NCBI GenBank assembly: GCA_025964695.1
Contig: JAOPYK010000102.1
Location: forward strand, 32,130-96,129
Direction: 5' to 3'
DNA from: Streptosporangiaceae bacterium
GTDB lineage: Bacteria > Actinomycetota > Actinomycetes > Streptosporangiales > Streptosporangiaceae
Length of the DNA: 64,000 bases
Made by a program: the position numbers and the translations under genes. How positions within the stretch are numbered: position 1 is the first letter of the stretch; every line of letters begins with the position of its first letter. The notes under the pieces were generated by a model. It searched no databases. It saw nothing but the letters and a program-made list of their open reading frames with translations, and was not told where the DNA came from. This document shows positions 47,984 to 58,807 of the stretch, piece after piece.

Positions 47984-50486
47984 GCCCGTCCACCGGTCAC
48001 CGTCGGGTGCCTATCGCGTGCAGCTGCGTAAGGAGTTCGGGTTCGCCGAGGCCTCGGCGATCGCCGACCACCTGGCCGCGCTGGGCGTCTCGCACGTCTA
48101 TCTGTCGCCGATCCTGCAGGCCGTGCCCGGCTCCGCGCACGGCTATGACGTCGTGGACCACTCCCGGATCTCCGAGGAACTGGGCGGCGAGGCGGGATTC
48201 CGCGCGATGGCCGCCCGCTTCCGGTCCTGCGGCCTGGAGGTCATCGTCGATGTGGTGCCCAACCACATGGCCGTCCCCGAGCCGGAGACCCTGAACCGCC
48301 CGTTCTGGTCGGTGCTCCGGGACGGCCCGGGCTCGCCGTATTTCCCTTGGTTCGACGTCGAGGGCGAGCGGATCGTGCTGCCGGTGCTCGGCGGATCGTA
48401 CGACGACAGCCGCGGTGACCTCCGGCCGGAGGACGGGCAACTGCACTACTTCGGGCACCGGTTTCCGCTGCCGGGCGATCACTACCGGCTGGCGTATTGG
48501 CGGGAGGGGCCCAACTACCGCCGGTTCTTCGACATCTCCACGCTCATCGGGCTGCGGGTGGAGGAGCCGGAGGTCTTCGACCAGACCCATGACGTACTGC
48601 TGCGGCTCGTCCGTGCGGGGCTGATCGACGGACTGCGGATCGACCATCCCGACGGGCTCACCGATCCGCGCGGCTATCTGCGGATGCTCGGCCGGACCGT
48701 GCCCGGCACCTGGATCGTGGTGGAGAAGATCCTCACCGGTACGGAATGGCTGCCGGACGACTGGCCCTGCGCCGGAACCACCGGGTACGACGTGCTGGGC
48801 CAGACCGGAGGGCTCTTCGTGGACCCCGCCGGGGAGGGCCCGCTCACCGAGGCCTACCTCGCCTTCACCAGCACCGGCGCTTTCACCGGCGCCCGCACGG
48901 GCGGCGCACCGGCGAGCGGCTCCGGAGCCACCGCACCCTCCCCGGAGGGCGGCTTCGGCCGCGTGGAGGAGGACGCCAAACGGCAGGCCCTGGCGGAGGG
49001 CCTGCGTCCCGAGGTGGAGCGCCTGCACCGGGTGCTCGCGCGGTGCCTGCCGTCCTACGACTCCGGGATCCTGCGGCAGGTGCTCGTCGAGATGCTGGTC
49101 GCCATGCCGGTCTACCGGGCCTACGTCGTACCCGGTGAGGAGCCGTCGCGGACCTCCGTGGAGATCATCGGCCAGGCGATGGAACGCGCCATGACCCGGC
49201 TGCCGGCCGAACGGCGCCCGGTGCTCGAAGCGGTCGCCCGGCTCGCGCTAGGCGAATTCGGCGACGGCCATGCCGCGCCGCCTTCTGGGACGGTCGCGGC
49301 GGCTGGGGCCGCGGAGTTCGCCGTGCGGTTCCAGCAGACCTCCGCACCGCTGATGGCCAAGGGCGTCGAGGACACCGCCTTCTACCGCTGGTCGCGGCTG
49401 GTGGCGCGCACCGAGGTCGGCGGGGACCCGTCCCGATTCTCGGTGCCGCCCGAAGAGTTCCACGCCTACGCCGCCCGGCTGGCCCGCGACTGGCCGGCCA
49501 CCATGACGACGCTGTCGACGCACGACACCAAACGCCAGGAGGACGTGCGGGCCCGGCTGATGGTGCTCGCCGAGCTGCCGGAACGGTGGCGGGCGTCCGT
49601 GACCCGGTGGCGGGAGCGGGCGGCCGCCGGGTTCCGCCCCGGCCGCACGCCCGGGCACACAGCGGCACCGGGCTCTCCGCTGGAGCCGGACCTGGAATAC
49701 CTCATGTGGCAGACGCTGGTGGGCGCCTGGCCGATCGACGCCGGCCGGCTGACGGAGTACCTCACCAAGGCCATGCGCGAGGCCAAGACCCGGACCTCGT
49801 GGACCGACGGGGACCCCGGCTACGAGCGGGACGTCCTGGACTACGCGCGCCGGGTCCTCGCCGACCCCGAGCTGGTGACCGAGCTGTCGGAGTTCGTGTC
49901 CTCGCTGGAGCCGTACGCCCGGGTCAACACGCTGGGCCAGAAGCTGGTGCAGCTGACCATGCCCGGCGTTCCCGACGTCTACCAGGGCTGCGAGCTCGTC
50001 GGCCTGTCCCTGGTCGACCCGGACAACCGGCGCCCGGTGGACTACGAGCGCCGCCGCGAGCGGCTGGCACGGCTGGACACCGGCAAGCCTCCCCAGGATC
50101 TGGACGACGAGAAGCTCCTGGTCACCTCCCGCGCGCTGCGGTTGCGCCGGAGCCGGCCCGGCTGGTTCGGTCCCGCCACCGAACCGGGCCGGGAGCCCGG
50201 TGACGGGCCGGACCGGGGGAGTGCCCCCTACGAGCCGATCTTCGCCGATGGGCCGGCGGCCGCGCATGTCGTCGCCTTCCGCCGTGGCTCGGCGCTCACC
50301 ATCGCCACCCGGCTGCCGCACGGCCTGCGGCGGCGCGGCGGCTGGGACGAGACCACCCTGACGGTGCCCGGTGCCTCCTATCAGGACGCGCTGACCGACA
50401 CCGTCCACCACGGACCGTCCCTGCGCCTGGCTGACGTGCTGGACGGACTGCCCGTGGCGCTGCTCGTCGAGCAGACCGGCCCATGA
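47976..50486 (+). CDS. treY: Maltooligosyl trehalose synthase
   Basis: SGAYRVQLRKEFGFAEASAIADHLAALGVSHVYLSPILQAVPGSAHGYDVVDHSRISEELGG; VPDVYQGCEL. Confidence 0.95.
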   Translation: MSEPVHRSPSGAYRVQLRKEFGFAEASAIADHLAALGVSHVYLSPILQAVPGSAHGYDVVDHSRISEELGGEAGFRAMAARFRSCGLEVIVDVVPNHMAVPEPETLNRPFWSVLRDGPGSPYFPWFDVEGERIVLPVLGGSYDDSRGDLRPEDGQLHYFGHRFPLPGDHYRLAYWREGPNYRRFFDISTLIGLRVEEPEVFDQTHDVLLRLVRAGLIDGLRIDHPDGLTDPRGYLRMLGRTVPGTWIVVEKILTGTEWLPDDWPCAGTTGYDVLGQTGGLFVDPAGEGPLTEAYLAFTSTGAFTGARTGGAPASGSGATAPSPEGGFGRVEEDAKRQALAEGLRPEVERLHRVLARCLPSYDSGILRQVLVEMLVAMPVYRAYVVPGEEPSRTSVEIIGQAMERAMTRLPAERRPVLEAVARLALGEFGDGHAAPPSGTVAAAGAAEFAVRFQQTSAPLMAKGVEDTAFYRWSRLVARTEVGGDPSRFSVPPEEFHAYAARLARDWPATMTTLSTHDTKRQEDVRARLMVLAELPERWRASVTRWRERAAAGFRPGRTPGHTAAPGSPLEPDLEYLMWQTLVGAWPIDAGRLTEYLTKAMREAKTRTSWTDGDPGYERDVLDYARRVLADPELVTELSEFVSSLEPYARVNTLGQKLVQLTMPGVPDVYQGCELVGLSLVDPDNRRPVDYERRRERLARLDTGKPPQDLDDEKLLVTSRALRLRRSRPGWFGPATEPGREPGDGPDRGSAPYEPIFADGPAAAHVVAFRRGSALTIATRLPHGLRRRGGWDETTLTVPGASYQDALTDTVHHGPSLRLADVLDGLPVALLVEQTGP

Positions 50487-50531
50487 CCTGTCCAGCCGAC
50501 CGACCGGTGACGCCAGGGGGAGGGCGATCAG

Positions 50532-52331
50532 GTGACGACGTTCGAGGTGTGGGCTCCCGAGGCGGAGCGGATCGAGGTCGAGCTCATGCTCGGGACCGGT
50601 GCCGACACCCGGCAGGAGATGGTGCCCGCCGGGCGGCCGGGCTGGTGGCGGGCCGAGATCCCCGCGGCGGGGCCCGGTACCGACTACGGGTTCTACCTGG
50701 ACGGTGACGGGCCGCTGCCGGATCCACGGTCACGCCGCCAGCCGAACGGAGTCCACGGGCGCAGCCGGGTCCACGACCAGGACCGGTTCGCGTGGACGGA
50801 CCGGCTGTGGCGCGGACGGCCGCTGGCGGGAAGCGTCCTGTACGAACTGCACGTGGGCACTTTCACTCCCGAGGGCACCTTCGACGCGGCGATCGAGCGA
50901 CTCGACCACCTGGTGCGGCTGGGGGTCGACATCGTGGAACTCATGCCGGTGGCCGCGTTCCCGGGCCGGCACGGCTGGGGCTATGACGGGGTGCATCTGT
51001 GGGCGGTGCACGAGCCGTACGGCGGGCCGGACGGCCTGAAGAGGTTCGTCGACGCCTGCCATGGCCGGGGGCTGGCGGTAGCCCTCGACGTCGTCTACAA
51101 CCATCTCGGCCCGAGCGGCAACTATCTGAGCCGGTACGGGCCGTACTTCACCGAGGCGCACCAGACTCCATGGGGGGCGGCGGTCAACTTCGACCAGCCG
51201 GGTTCCGACGAGGTCCGGGCCTACGTCGTGGGCAACGCGCTGATGTGGCTGCGCGACTACCACCTGGACGGGCTGCGGCTGGACGCCGTACACGCCATCA
51301 ACGATCAGCGGGCGGTGCACCTGCTGGAGGAGCTGGCGGCCGAGGTGGCCGCGCTGAAGGCCCGGACGGGCCGGGAACTGTTCCTCGTCGCCGAGTCCGA
51401 TCTGAACGACCCGCGGCTGGTCACCTCCCGGGAGGCGGGCGGGTACGGCCTGGACGCGCAGTGGAGCGACGACTTCCACCACGCGCTGCACAGCGCGCTC
51501 ACCGGCGAACGGCACGGCTACTACGGCGACTTCGGCTCGATGGCGGCGCTGGCCAAGACCCTGACCAGGGTGTTCTTCCATGACGGCACGTGGTCGTCCT
51601 TCCGCGGGCGGCGCCACGGCCGGCCCGTCGATCTGCTCCGCACGACCGGTCACAGGTTTCTCGGTTTCCTGCAGAACCACGACCAGATCGGCAATCGCGC
51701 GACCGGCGACCGGCTGTCGGCCGGCCTGACCCCCGATCGCCTCAAGACGGGCGCGGCTCTGCTGCTGACCTCGCCCTATTCGCCGATGCTCTTCATGGGC
51801 GAGGAGTGGGGCGCCACGACCCCATGGTGTTACTTCACCGACCACCTCGAACCCGAGCTGGCCCGCGCGGTGACCGAGGGCCGGCGCCGGGAGTTCGCCC
51901 GGCACGAGTGGGAGGCGATCTCGGAGGGGATGGAGGGCGGCGCCGGCCACGCCACCGAGGTTCCCGATCCACAGGCTGTGGATACCTTCCGGCGGTCCGT
52001 GCTGGACTGGACCGAGCCGGACAAGCCCCACCATCGGGAACTGCTTGAGTGGTACCAGGCCTTGATCGCGCTTCGCCGGGCCAGGCCGGAGCTGACCGAT
52101 CCCCGGCTCACCGAGATCGAGGTGGAGGTCGACGAGGACACCGGTCGGCTGCTGCTGATCCGGGGCTCGCTGCTGGTCGCCGCCAACCTGGGCGCCGAGA
52201 CCCTGCACCTGCCGGTGCGGGCGGACCGCCTGCTGCTGGCCTCCGCGCCGGCCGTGCGGCTGAGGGCGGGAGAAAACGGGGCGGAGCTGGAACTGCCGGG
52301 ATCGTCCGTCGCGGTGCTGGACCGCGGCTAA
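50532..52331 (+). CDS. treZ: Malto-oligosyltrehalose trehalohydrolase
   Basis: VLYELHVGTFTPEGTFDAAIERLDHLVRLGVDIVELMPVAAFPGRHGWGYDGVHLWAVHEPYGGPDGLKRFVDACH; QNHDQIGNRA. Confidence 0.95.
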   Translation: MTTFEVWAPEAERIEVELMLGTGADTRQEMVPAGRPGWWRAEIPAAGPGTDYGFYLDGDGPLPDPRSRRQPNGVHGRSRVHDQDRFAWTDRLWRGRPLAGSVLYELHVGTFTPEGTFDAAIERLDHLVRLGVDIVELMPVAAFPGRHGWGYDGVHLWAVHEPYGGPDGLKRFVDACHGRGLAVALDVVYNHLGPSGNYLSRYGPYFTEAHQTPWGAAVNFDQPGSDEVRAYVVGNALMWLRDYHLDGLRLDAVHAINDQRAVHLLEELAAEVAALKARTGRELFLVAESDLNDPRLVTSREAGGYGLDAQWSDDFHHALHSALTGERHGYYGDFGSMAALAKTLTRVFFHDGTWSSFRGRRHGRPVDLLRTTGHRFLGFLQNHDQIGNRATGDRLSAGLTPDRLKTGAALLLTSPYSPMLFMGEEWGATTPWCYFTDHLEPELARAVTEGRRREFARHEWEAISEGMEGGAGHATEVPDPQAVDTFRRSVLDWTEPDKPHHRELLEWYQALIALRRARPELTDPRLTEIEVEVDEDTGRLLLIRGSLLVAANLGAETLHLPVRADRLLLASAPAVRLRAGENGAELELPGSSVAVLDRG

Positions 52332-53779
52332 CCCCGGTGGAACAGCAGGATGCCGTCGCGATCACCGACCAGGCGGAATCCCTGCCCAGGAAGGGCCCGC
52401 AGCGCGGCCCGTTGCTGTGCCTCGGGTGCCGGCACGACCGACAACCGGGTGGTGTCGACGATGACCCAGTCGGTGGCGCGGCGGAACGGGTCCGGAAAGA
52501 GCACCACGGCGCAGCGGTCGGTCAGCTGCGGGGCAAGGTAGTCGCCGGCCGCCACGGTGGCGCCGTCCGGGATCTTGCGCATCAGGTTCCGGGCGGCGGT
52601 CACCCCCGGCGACAACCGGTAGAAGTCGGGGTTGGTGAAGCGCCAGAAGGCGAACTGCGGCAGGAGCACGACGGCGAACACCACGGCCACTGCCACCGAC
52701 AGCCGGGCATAGCCGCGGACGGCCGCATGGTCACTGCGGCCCAGGGCGCCCAGCGCATCGAGGAACGCGACGAAGACGATCGGCATCAGGATCGCGTTGT
52801 AATGGACGAAACCGACGCTCCAGTGCAGCGGATTGTTCGAGGCCAGCCGGTACAGCACGACGGGCGCCGCGATGATCAATAGTGGCGAGCGGAGTACGGC
52901 GAAGGCGGTCATGCCGAGCAGGCAGAGCAGCAGGATCCACTTGCCCGGATGCTCCGCGAAGCTGCCGGGCAGGGACAGCAGCTGCCCCAGCAGGCCCTGA
53001 TCACCGCGCTGGCCCACCGAACCCCAGTAGCGGTACTCGCCGGACGGGCTGAAGTGCGGGATCACCACCAGGAGGATGAGCGCCAGCGCCGCCGCCCCCA
53101 CGATGACCAGGGCGCCGCCGAGCCGCCACTGCCGGCGCAGCAGCAGATAGCCGCCGACCGCCGCGACGGTCAGGCCCATGTCCTCCTTGACCAGCAGCAG
53201 CGGGAGGGTCCACAGCGCCGCGGCCCGCCAGCGTTCCTCGGCCAGCGCCGCCATGGCGTACGCGATCAGCGGCACCGCCAGCGCGACCTCGTGGAAGTCG
53301 AATCCGAGCGCGCCCTGGATCCCCCACGACAGCCCGTAGGCGACGGCGATCGCCAGACCGGCCCGGACCCCGAGCCTTCCGATCGCCAGCCGGGCGATCG
53401 GCACGACGGAGACGGCCATCAGGGCCGCCTGGGCGACCAGGAGCATGCGCGCGTCGGCCCACAGCCAGTAGAGCGGCACGAGGACGATCAGGGCCGGATG
53501 GAAGTGATCGCCGAGGAGGTTGAACCCGGGGCCCTTGAGCGGCACCACTGGTGCGTGGAAGCCCGCGTAGGCCCGGATCGCCTGGTCGAAGATGCCCAGA
53601 TCGAAGCCGGCGGTGCCGAGCTGAGCGTGCCGCAGCAGCGAGTAGAGGCTGTAGAGCCCGAAGAACGGCAGGGCGGTCAGATAGACCAGGCGGCGAGGCC
53701 AGGCGGCACGCGGACCGGTCTCTCGTGCGGGCAAGGACGAGCTCTTCCGTTCTTCCTGGCGATCGGGTGGAGCCCGCAA
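52328..53779 (-). CDS. DUF2079-like polytopic membrane protein
   Basis: Many TMs; GTAGFDLGIFDQAIRAYAGFHAPVVPLKGPGFNLLGDHFHPALIVLVPLYWLW. Confidence 0.88.
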   Translation of the reverse strand: MRAPPDRQEERKSSSLPARETGPRAAWPRRLVYLTALPFFGLYSLYSLLRHAQLGTAGFDLGIFDQAIRAYAGFHAPVVPLKGPGFNLLGDHFHPALIVLVPLYWLWADARMLLVAQAALMAVSVVPIARLAIGRLGVRAGLAIAVAYGLSWGIQGALGFDFHEVALAVPLIAYAMAALAEERWRAAALWTLPLLLVKEDMGLTVAAVGGYLLLRRQWRLGGALVIVGAAALALILLVVIPHFSPSGEYRYWGSVGQRGDQGLLGQLLSLPGSFAEHPGKWILLLCLLGMTAFAVLRSPLLIIAAPVVLYRLASNNPLHWSVGFVHYNAILMPIVFVAFLDALGALGRSDHAAVRGYARLSVAVAVVFAVVLLPQFAFWRFTNPDFYRLSPGVTAARNLMRKIPDGATVAAGDYLAPQLTDRCAVVLFPDPFRRATDWVIVDTTRLSVVPAPEAQQRAALRALPGQGFRLVGDRDGILLFHRG

Positions 53780-53938
53780 GTATCTCAGACCGGCGGCCTG
53801 GTGACCACCCGATCACATAGGGTTACTCCCCCTTTAAAGTGTTATGCCGTGTTCGAGGATGTACTACGAGTGGCAAACCACAGGTCAAGGCCCTTGCAGT
53901 AGCCGGGAAACGTTCATCATTGGTCCTAACATCAATGC

Positions 53939-54610
53939 ATGACCTCAGTACTGCTCGCCGAGGACGACACGTCCATCTCCGAGCCCCTCGCTCGCGCACT
54001 GCGACGGGAGGGGTACAACGTCGAAGTCAGCCCCGATGGGCCCCAGGCTCTGGAGCGGGCGCTCGGGGGCGGTGTGGACCTCATTGTTCTCGACCTCGGG
54101 CTGCCCGAGCTCGACGGCCTCGAGGTGGCACGCCGGGTCCGTTCCGAAGGGCACGGAGTCCCCATCCTCATCCTCACCGCCCGCGCCGACGAGGTCGACA
54201 CCGTCGTCGGCCTCGACGCGGGCGCCGACGACTATGTCACCAAGCCCTTCCGGCTTGCCGAACTACTCGCCCGGGTGCGGGCGCTGTTGCGCAGGGGCAG
54301 CACCGAGACCCCGATCGTGCAGGGCGTCCGTATCGACGCCGAATCACGCCGCGCCTGGATGGGGGAACAGGAACTGCAACTGACCACCAAGGAGTTCGAT
54401 CTGCTTCGGGTGCTCGTCCGGGATGCCGGAAAGGTCGTCACCCGGGAACAGATCATGCGGGAGGTGTGGGACACCAACTGGTGGGGCTCCACAAAGACCC
54501 TTGATATGCACATATCGTGGTTGCGGCGCAAGCTGGGGGACGACGCCGGCAGCCCTCGTTACATCACCACCGTCCGGGGTGTCGGATTCCGCTTCGAGCG
54601 CGGCGACTAG
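53939..54610 (+). CDS. OmpR-family response regulator
   Basis: VLLAEDDTSISEPLARALRREGY...LDLGLPELDGLEV...KPFRLAELLARVRALLRR; winged-helix C-term. Confidence 0.95.
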   Translation: MTSVLLAEDDTSISEPLARALRREGYNVEVSPDGPQALERALGGGVDLIVLDLGLPELDGLEVARRVRSEGHGVPILILTARADEVDTVVGLDAGADDYVTKPFRLAELLARVRALLRRGSTETPIVQGVRIDAESRRAWMGEQELQLTTKEFDLLRVLVRDAGKVVTREQIMREVWDTNWWGSTKTLDMHISWLRRKLGDDAGSPRYITTVRGVGFRFERGD

Positions 54611-54754
54611 CCATCGCCGTGTTCGGCTCCCGACCCCTGCGCGACGCCGTGTGCGCGCGGGCGTTCACTCTCCATCCCGGGGGTGAATCGCCCGCGCGGT
54701 GACCCTACATCCGCGCGATGGCGCGGCCTCCCCACACAACGTAAGGAGCCCCCG

Positions 54755-56032
54755 ATGAGGCGTCGGCTGCTTCTGTCGACGCTCGCCGTCGCGTTCGTCG
54801 CGATCCTGCTGCTCGGCATCCCCCTGGCCTACGCGACCAACCGGCTCATCCACGAGGAGGCCCAGCAGTCGCTGGAACGGGAGGCCTCCACGGTCCTGGC
54901 CGGAGTGCAGTTCCGGCTGGAGTCCAAGCAGCCGATCACCAGGGACCTGATCGCACAGGAATTCCCCGGCCGGTACATCGTGGTCCGCCTGCCGGACGAG
55001 ACGATGATCACCGCTGGCACGGCCCCCGCGAAGGGCACCCCCGTCATCTCCGACCGCAGGTCGTCGGCGGGCATCCAGGTCGAGGTCTCCGAGGAGGCCT
55101 CCCAGGTGGAGGATGACGCGCTGCGGTCGCTGCTGCTGATCGCAAGCCTCGTCCTGCTCGGCGTCGCGGTGACGGTCGGGCTCGCGATGGTGCAGGCCCG
55201 CCGGCTGACCGTGCCGCTGATCGACCTGGCGGAGACGGCCGACCGGCTGGGCACCGGCAACGCCCGCCCGCGCCGGCGGCGTTACGGCATCCCCGAGGTG
55301 GACCGGGTGGCGGAGGTGCTGGACCGCAGCGCGGTCCGGATCGCCGACCTGCTCGCGGCCAGCCGGGAGTTCGCCTCCGACGCCAGCCACCAGCTCCGTA
55401 CGCCGCTCACGGCGCTGACCATGCGGCTGGACGAGATGGTCGAGGCGGCCGATTACCCCGATGTCGTCCGGGAGGAGGGCCACGCGGCGCTCGCCCAGAT
55501 CGAGCGGCTGGTCGCGGTGGTGGAGCAGTTGCTGGCCCGTGCCCGGCATGACCGCACAGGAGCGGCCGTCCCGACGCGCGTCGACGACATCGTCGCTCAG
55601 CAGATGGAGGAATGGCAGCCCATCTTCGGCCGGGACGGCCGCGAGGTGCGCCTCACCGGCGAGCGGGAACTCGTAGCGATCATCACTCCGGCCGGGTTGT
55701 CGCAGATCATCGCCACGCTGCTGGATAACTCCCTGGTGCACGGCGCCGGCACCGTCACCCTGCACATCAAGATCACCAACGCCTCGGTCGTGATCGAGGT
55801 CGGAGACGAGGGACCGGGCGTGCCGGCCGATATCGAACGCCGCGTGTTCGAGCGCAGCGTCACCGGCGGCGAGGGCACCGGTCTCGGGCTCTATCTGGCT
55901 CGGTCGCTGGCCGCGGTCGACGGCGGCAGGCTGGAACTCGTACGGGCCCGGCCAGCATGCTTTGCCGTCTTTTTGCGCAAGGCCACTGAGGTCCGCCTGG
56001 CCAACGAACGGGTGGTCAGCGGACCCGTGTGA
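54755..56032 (+). CDS. Sensor histidine kinase
   Basis: Two TMs, SDASHQLRTPLTALTMRLDEM H-box, DEGPGVPADIERRVFERSVTGGEGTGLGLYLARSLAA. Confidence 0.95.
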   Translation: MRRRLLLSTLAVAFVAILLLGIPLAYATNRLIHEEAQQSLEREASTVLAGVQFRLESKQPITRDLIAQEFPGRYIVVRLPDETMITAGTAPAKGTPVISDRRSSAGIQVEVSEEASQVEDDALRSLLLIASLVLLGVAVTVGLAMVQARRLTVPLIDLAETADRLGTGNARPRRRRYGIPEVDRVAEVLDRSAVRIADLLAASREFASDASHQLRTPLTALTMRLDEMVEAADYPDVVREEGHAALAQIERLVAVVEQLLARARHDRTGAAVPTRVDDIVAQQMEEWQPIFGRDGREVRLTGERELVAIITPAGLSQIIATLLDNSLVHGAGTVTLHIKITNASVVIEVGDEGPGVPADIERRVFERSVTGGEGTGLGLYLARSLAAVDGGRLELVRARPACFAVFLRKATEVRLANERVVSGPV

Positions 56033-56036
56033 GGGT

Positions 56037-56648
56037 CTAGCGGCGCTGGGTGACCCGGCGCGGCCGAGCGTGTTCCTCCGCCAGCGGCCGGGAACCGCCC
56101 GGCTGGGGGTGCGCCCGGCGGAGACCGGACGCCCGAGCGGACCGGCCGTCGCCGACGGGCGCCGGCTGGACCTCGCTCCCGGCCGGCAGGCCCGTGTGCG
56201 AGTCCACCGGGGGCGCCGTCACCGGCAGGAACACCCACTTCTTGTACGACCAGAACCGGAACAGCGTGGCCACCCCGGTGCCGATGATCAAGGAGGCGTT
56301 GGAGGGGATGACCCCTCTGAGGCCCAGCACGTACGTGGTGAAACCGACGAAGATCGAGGTGATCACCAGACCCACGCCATTGAGCAGGAAGAACAGCAGG
56401 TACTCCCGGCCCAGGCCGGTGCGGTCCCGGTGCCGGAACGTCCAGTAGCGGTTCGCGAAGTAGGCGAACGTGGTGGCCACCACCGTGGCGATCACGTTGG
56501 CGGAGACGGGATCCAGCCCGGCGGTGACGTGCAGGAGATTAAAGATCCCGAAAGTGATGAAAAAGGCGATCGCACCGACACTTCCGAACTTCGCGAGCTC
56601 GTGCCGCAGATGCGCGAACCTCCGGTTGACAGCAGCGATGAGGCTCAC
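56037..56648 (-). CDS. GtrA family membrane protein
   Basis: LAKFGSVGAIAFFITFGIFNLLH...FAYFANRYWTFRHRDR...ATLFRFWSYKKWVF. Confidence 0.9.
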   Translation of the reverse strand: MSLIAAVNRRFAHLRHELAKFGSVGAIAFFITFGIFNLLHVTAGLDPVSANVIATVVATTFAYFANRYWTFRHRDRTGLGREYLLFFLLNGVGLVITSIFVGFTTYVLGLRGVIPSNASLIIGTGVATLFRFWSYKKWVFLPVTAPPVDSHTGLPAGSEVQPAPVGDGRSARASGLRRAHPQPGGSRPLAEEHARPRRVTQRR

Positions 56649-57028
56649 GAAGAAAGACCTTCCCTTTGGGCGCCGGCCTGGTAAACCATGGGCACAAGAG
56701 CCCCTGAGGGCCCGGCGATTTCGTGTGGAACACCGGCCGTCCGCCGGCCGCGGCGGCGCTCGCCGTGATCATTGTGGCATCGGTTCGTCAACGTTTTACC
56801 GCCATCGCGGAATTCCAGATCATGCTCGAAGCGGCGATGGTGCGCGAACGCCTCTCTGACACAAAGGTCATGTTCAGTTTGACGCACGAGGGCCGCCGCT
56901 CGTTCACAGCCCCCCGGAATTCGCCGGATGGCCCTGCAGGACTCCCTCACCGCTCCCTCACCGCTCCCTCACCGTGGGTGTGGCCTGGGCGTGCATGGGC
57001 GCACCCGGCTCCGGCTACCCTTTCGATC

Positions 57029-58189
57029 GTGAGAGATCCAGGTCAGATGCCGATCGTTGGAATGGTGGGCGGTGGTCAGCTCGCCCGGATGACCCAGCAG
57101 GCGGCGATCGGGCTCGGTGTGACGCTGCGCGTGCTCAGCCAGTCCGCCGGTGACTCCGCGGCCCGGGTCTGCGCGGACGTACGGGTCGGCGACCCGGACA
57201 GGCTCGATGATCTGCTGGCCTTCGCCAAGGGCTGTGACGTGGTCACCTTCGACCACGAGCAGGTGCCCGGCCCGGTCATCGAGGCGCTCGAGGCCGCCGG
57301 GGTGGTCTGCAGGCCGGGATCGGCCGCGCTGTTGCACGCTCAGGACAAGCGGGTGATGCGCGAACGGCTCTCCGCTCTGGGCGTGCCCTGCCCGAGGTTC
57401 GCCGTCATCTCCTCCCCGGCCGACGTCGTGGCCTTCGCGGCGGAGACCGGCTGGCCGGTCGTGCTCAAGGCCACCCGGGGCGGCTACGACGGCAAGGGCG
57501 TATGGGTCTGCGGCTCGCCGGACGAGGCCGCGGCCGTGGTGGAGCGCGCCGCCGCGGAAGGCGTCGGGCTGCTGGCCGAGGAGCACGTGGAGTTCCGCCG
57601 GGAACTGGCCGCGCTGGTGGCCAGGTCCCCGCACGGCCAGGGCGCCGCGTATCCGATTGTGGAGACCGTCCAGCGGGACGGGATCTGCCATGAGGTGATC
57701 TCCCCGGCACCCGGTCTCGACGAGGAGGTCGCCGCGGCGGCCCAGCGCCTCGCCCTGGACATCGCCGACCGGCTGGGAGTCGTGGGCCTGCTCGCCGTCG
57801 AGTTGTTCGAACGCGCCGACGGGCTCCTGGTCAACGAACTGGCGATGCGCCCGCACAACTCCGGCCACTGGACCATCGAGGGCGCCCGCACCTCCCAGTT
57901 CGAGCAGCACCTGCGTGCCACGCTCGACCTGCCCCTGGGCACTCCCACGCCCACCGTCCCGTATGCGGTGATGGCCAACGTGCTCGGGGGCGACGACCCC
58001 GACATCTACCCTCGCTACATCCACGTCATGGCCCATGATCCGGCGGTCAAGGTGCACTTCTACGGCAAGGACATCCGGCCTGGTCGCAAGATCGGCCATG
58101 TCACCGCTCTCGGCGATGATCTCGATGAGGTGCGTGAGCGCGCCCGCCACGCCGCGGACTACCTACGCTGGGGCCCTTCCCGATCGTGA
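57029..58189 (+). CDS. purK: 5-(carboxyamino)imidazole ribonucleotide synthase
   Basis: PIVGMVGGGQLARMTQQAAIGLGV, VLKATRGGYDGKGVW, VNELAMRPHNSGHWTIEG. Confidence 0.95.
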   Translation: MRDPGQMPIVGMVGGGQLARMTQQAAIGLGVTLRVLSQSAGDSAARVCADVRVGDPDRLDDLLAFAKGCDVVTFDHEQVPGPVIEALEAAGVVCRPGSAALLHAQDKRVMRERLSALGVPCPRFAVISSPADVVAFAAETGWPVVLKATRGGYDGKGVWVCGSPDEAAAVVERAAAEGVGLLAEEHVEFRRELAALVARSPHGQGAAYPIVETVQRDGICHEVISPAPGLDEEVAAAAQRLALDIADRLGVVGLLAVELFERADGLLVNELAMRPHNSGHWTIEGARTSQFEQHLRATLDLPLGTPTPTVPYAVMANVLGGDDPDIYPRYIHVMAHDPAVKVHFYGKDIRPGRKIGHVTALGDDLDEVRERARHAADYLRWGPSRS

Positions 58190-58232
58190 TCACGCATGAT
58201 CACGGAGGGATCGGCGGGGAGAGGAGACGAGC

Positions 58233-58733
58233 ATGACGACGCCACTGGTCGGTGTGGTGATGGGGAGCGACTCGGACTGGCCGGTCATGCAGGCCGCGGC
58301 GGAGGCGCTCGAGGAGTTCGGCGTGCCGTTCGAGGCCGATGTCGTTTCCGCGCACCGGATGCCGCACGACATGATGGCGTACGGCTCGGAGGCCGCTTCC
58401 CGGGGGCTGCGCGTGATCATCGCGGGCGCGGGCGGTGCGGCGCATCTGCCGGGCATGCTCGCCGCGGTGACCCCGCTGCCGGTGATCGGGGTGCCGGTGC
58501 CGCTGAAGTATCTCGACGGCATGGACTCGCTGCTGTCCATCGTGCAGATGCCCGCCGGGGTCCCGGTGGCGACGGTGGCGGTGGGCGCGGCCCGTAACGC
58601 GGGCCTGCTGGCGGTACGGATCCTCGGGACGGCCGACCAGGTGCTCCAGGCCAAGATGACGGCCTTCCAGCGGGACCTCTACGACCAGGCCAAGGCCAAG
58701 GGCGCCCGGCTGCGCGACCTCACCTCGTCCTGA
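58233..58733 (+). CDS. purE: 5-(carboxyamino)imidazole ribonucleotide mutase
   Basis: [65 protein letters not shown]. Confidence 0.97.
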   Translation: MTTPLVGVVMGSDSDWPVMQAAAEALEEFGVPFEADVVSAHRMPHDMMAYGSEAASRGLRVIIAGAGGAAHLPGMLAAVTPLPVIGVPVPLKYLDGMDSLLSIVQMPAGVPVATVAVGAARNAGLLAVRILGTADQVLQAKMTAFQRDLYDQAKAKGARLRDLTSS

Positions 58734-58746
58734 ACCAGGCGTCCTG

Positions 58747-58774
58747 ACCAGCGGTTCTTAACCAGCGGTTCTTA
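58747..58774. repeat. Tandem duplication of 14 bp (accagcggttctta x2)
   Basis: Exact copies at 58747..58760 and 58761..58774. Confidence 0.85.
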
Positions 58775-58807
58775 ACCACTCCTGAACCACCGTCCTGGGC
58801 CGGCGCG

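Noticed and set aside
56940-56975. Triplicated ccctcaccgct before purK
   Set aside because: Short, GC-rich slippage-type repeat with no evident function.
58185-58204. Paired TGATCA elements (CGTGATCACGCATGATCACG) near purK/purE junction as operator
   Set aside because: Overlaps the purK stop, short cores, no supporting architecture; too weak to claim.
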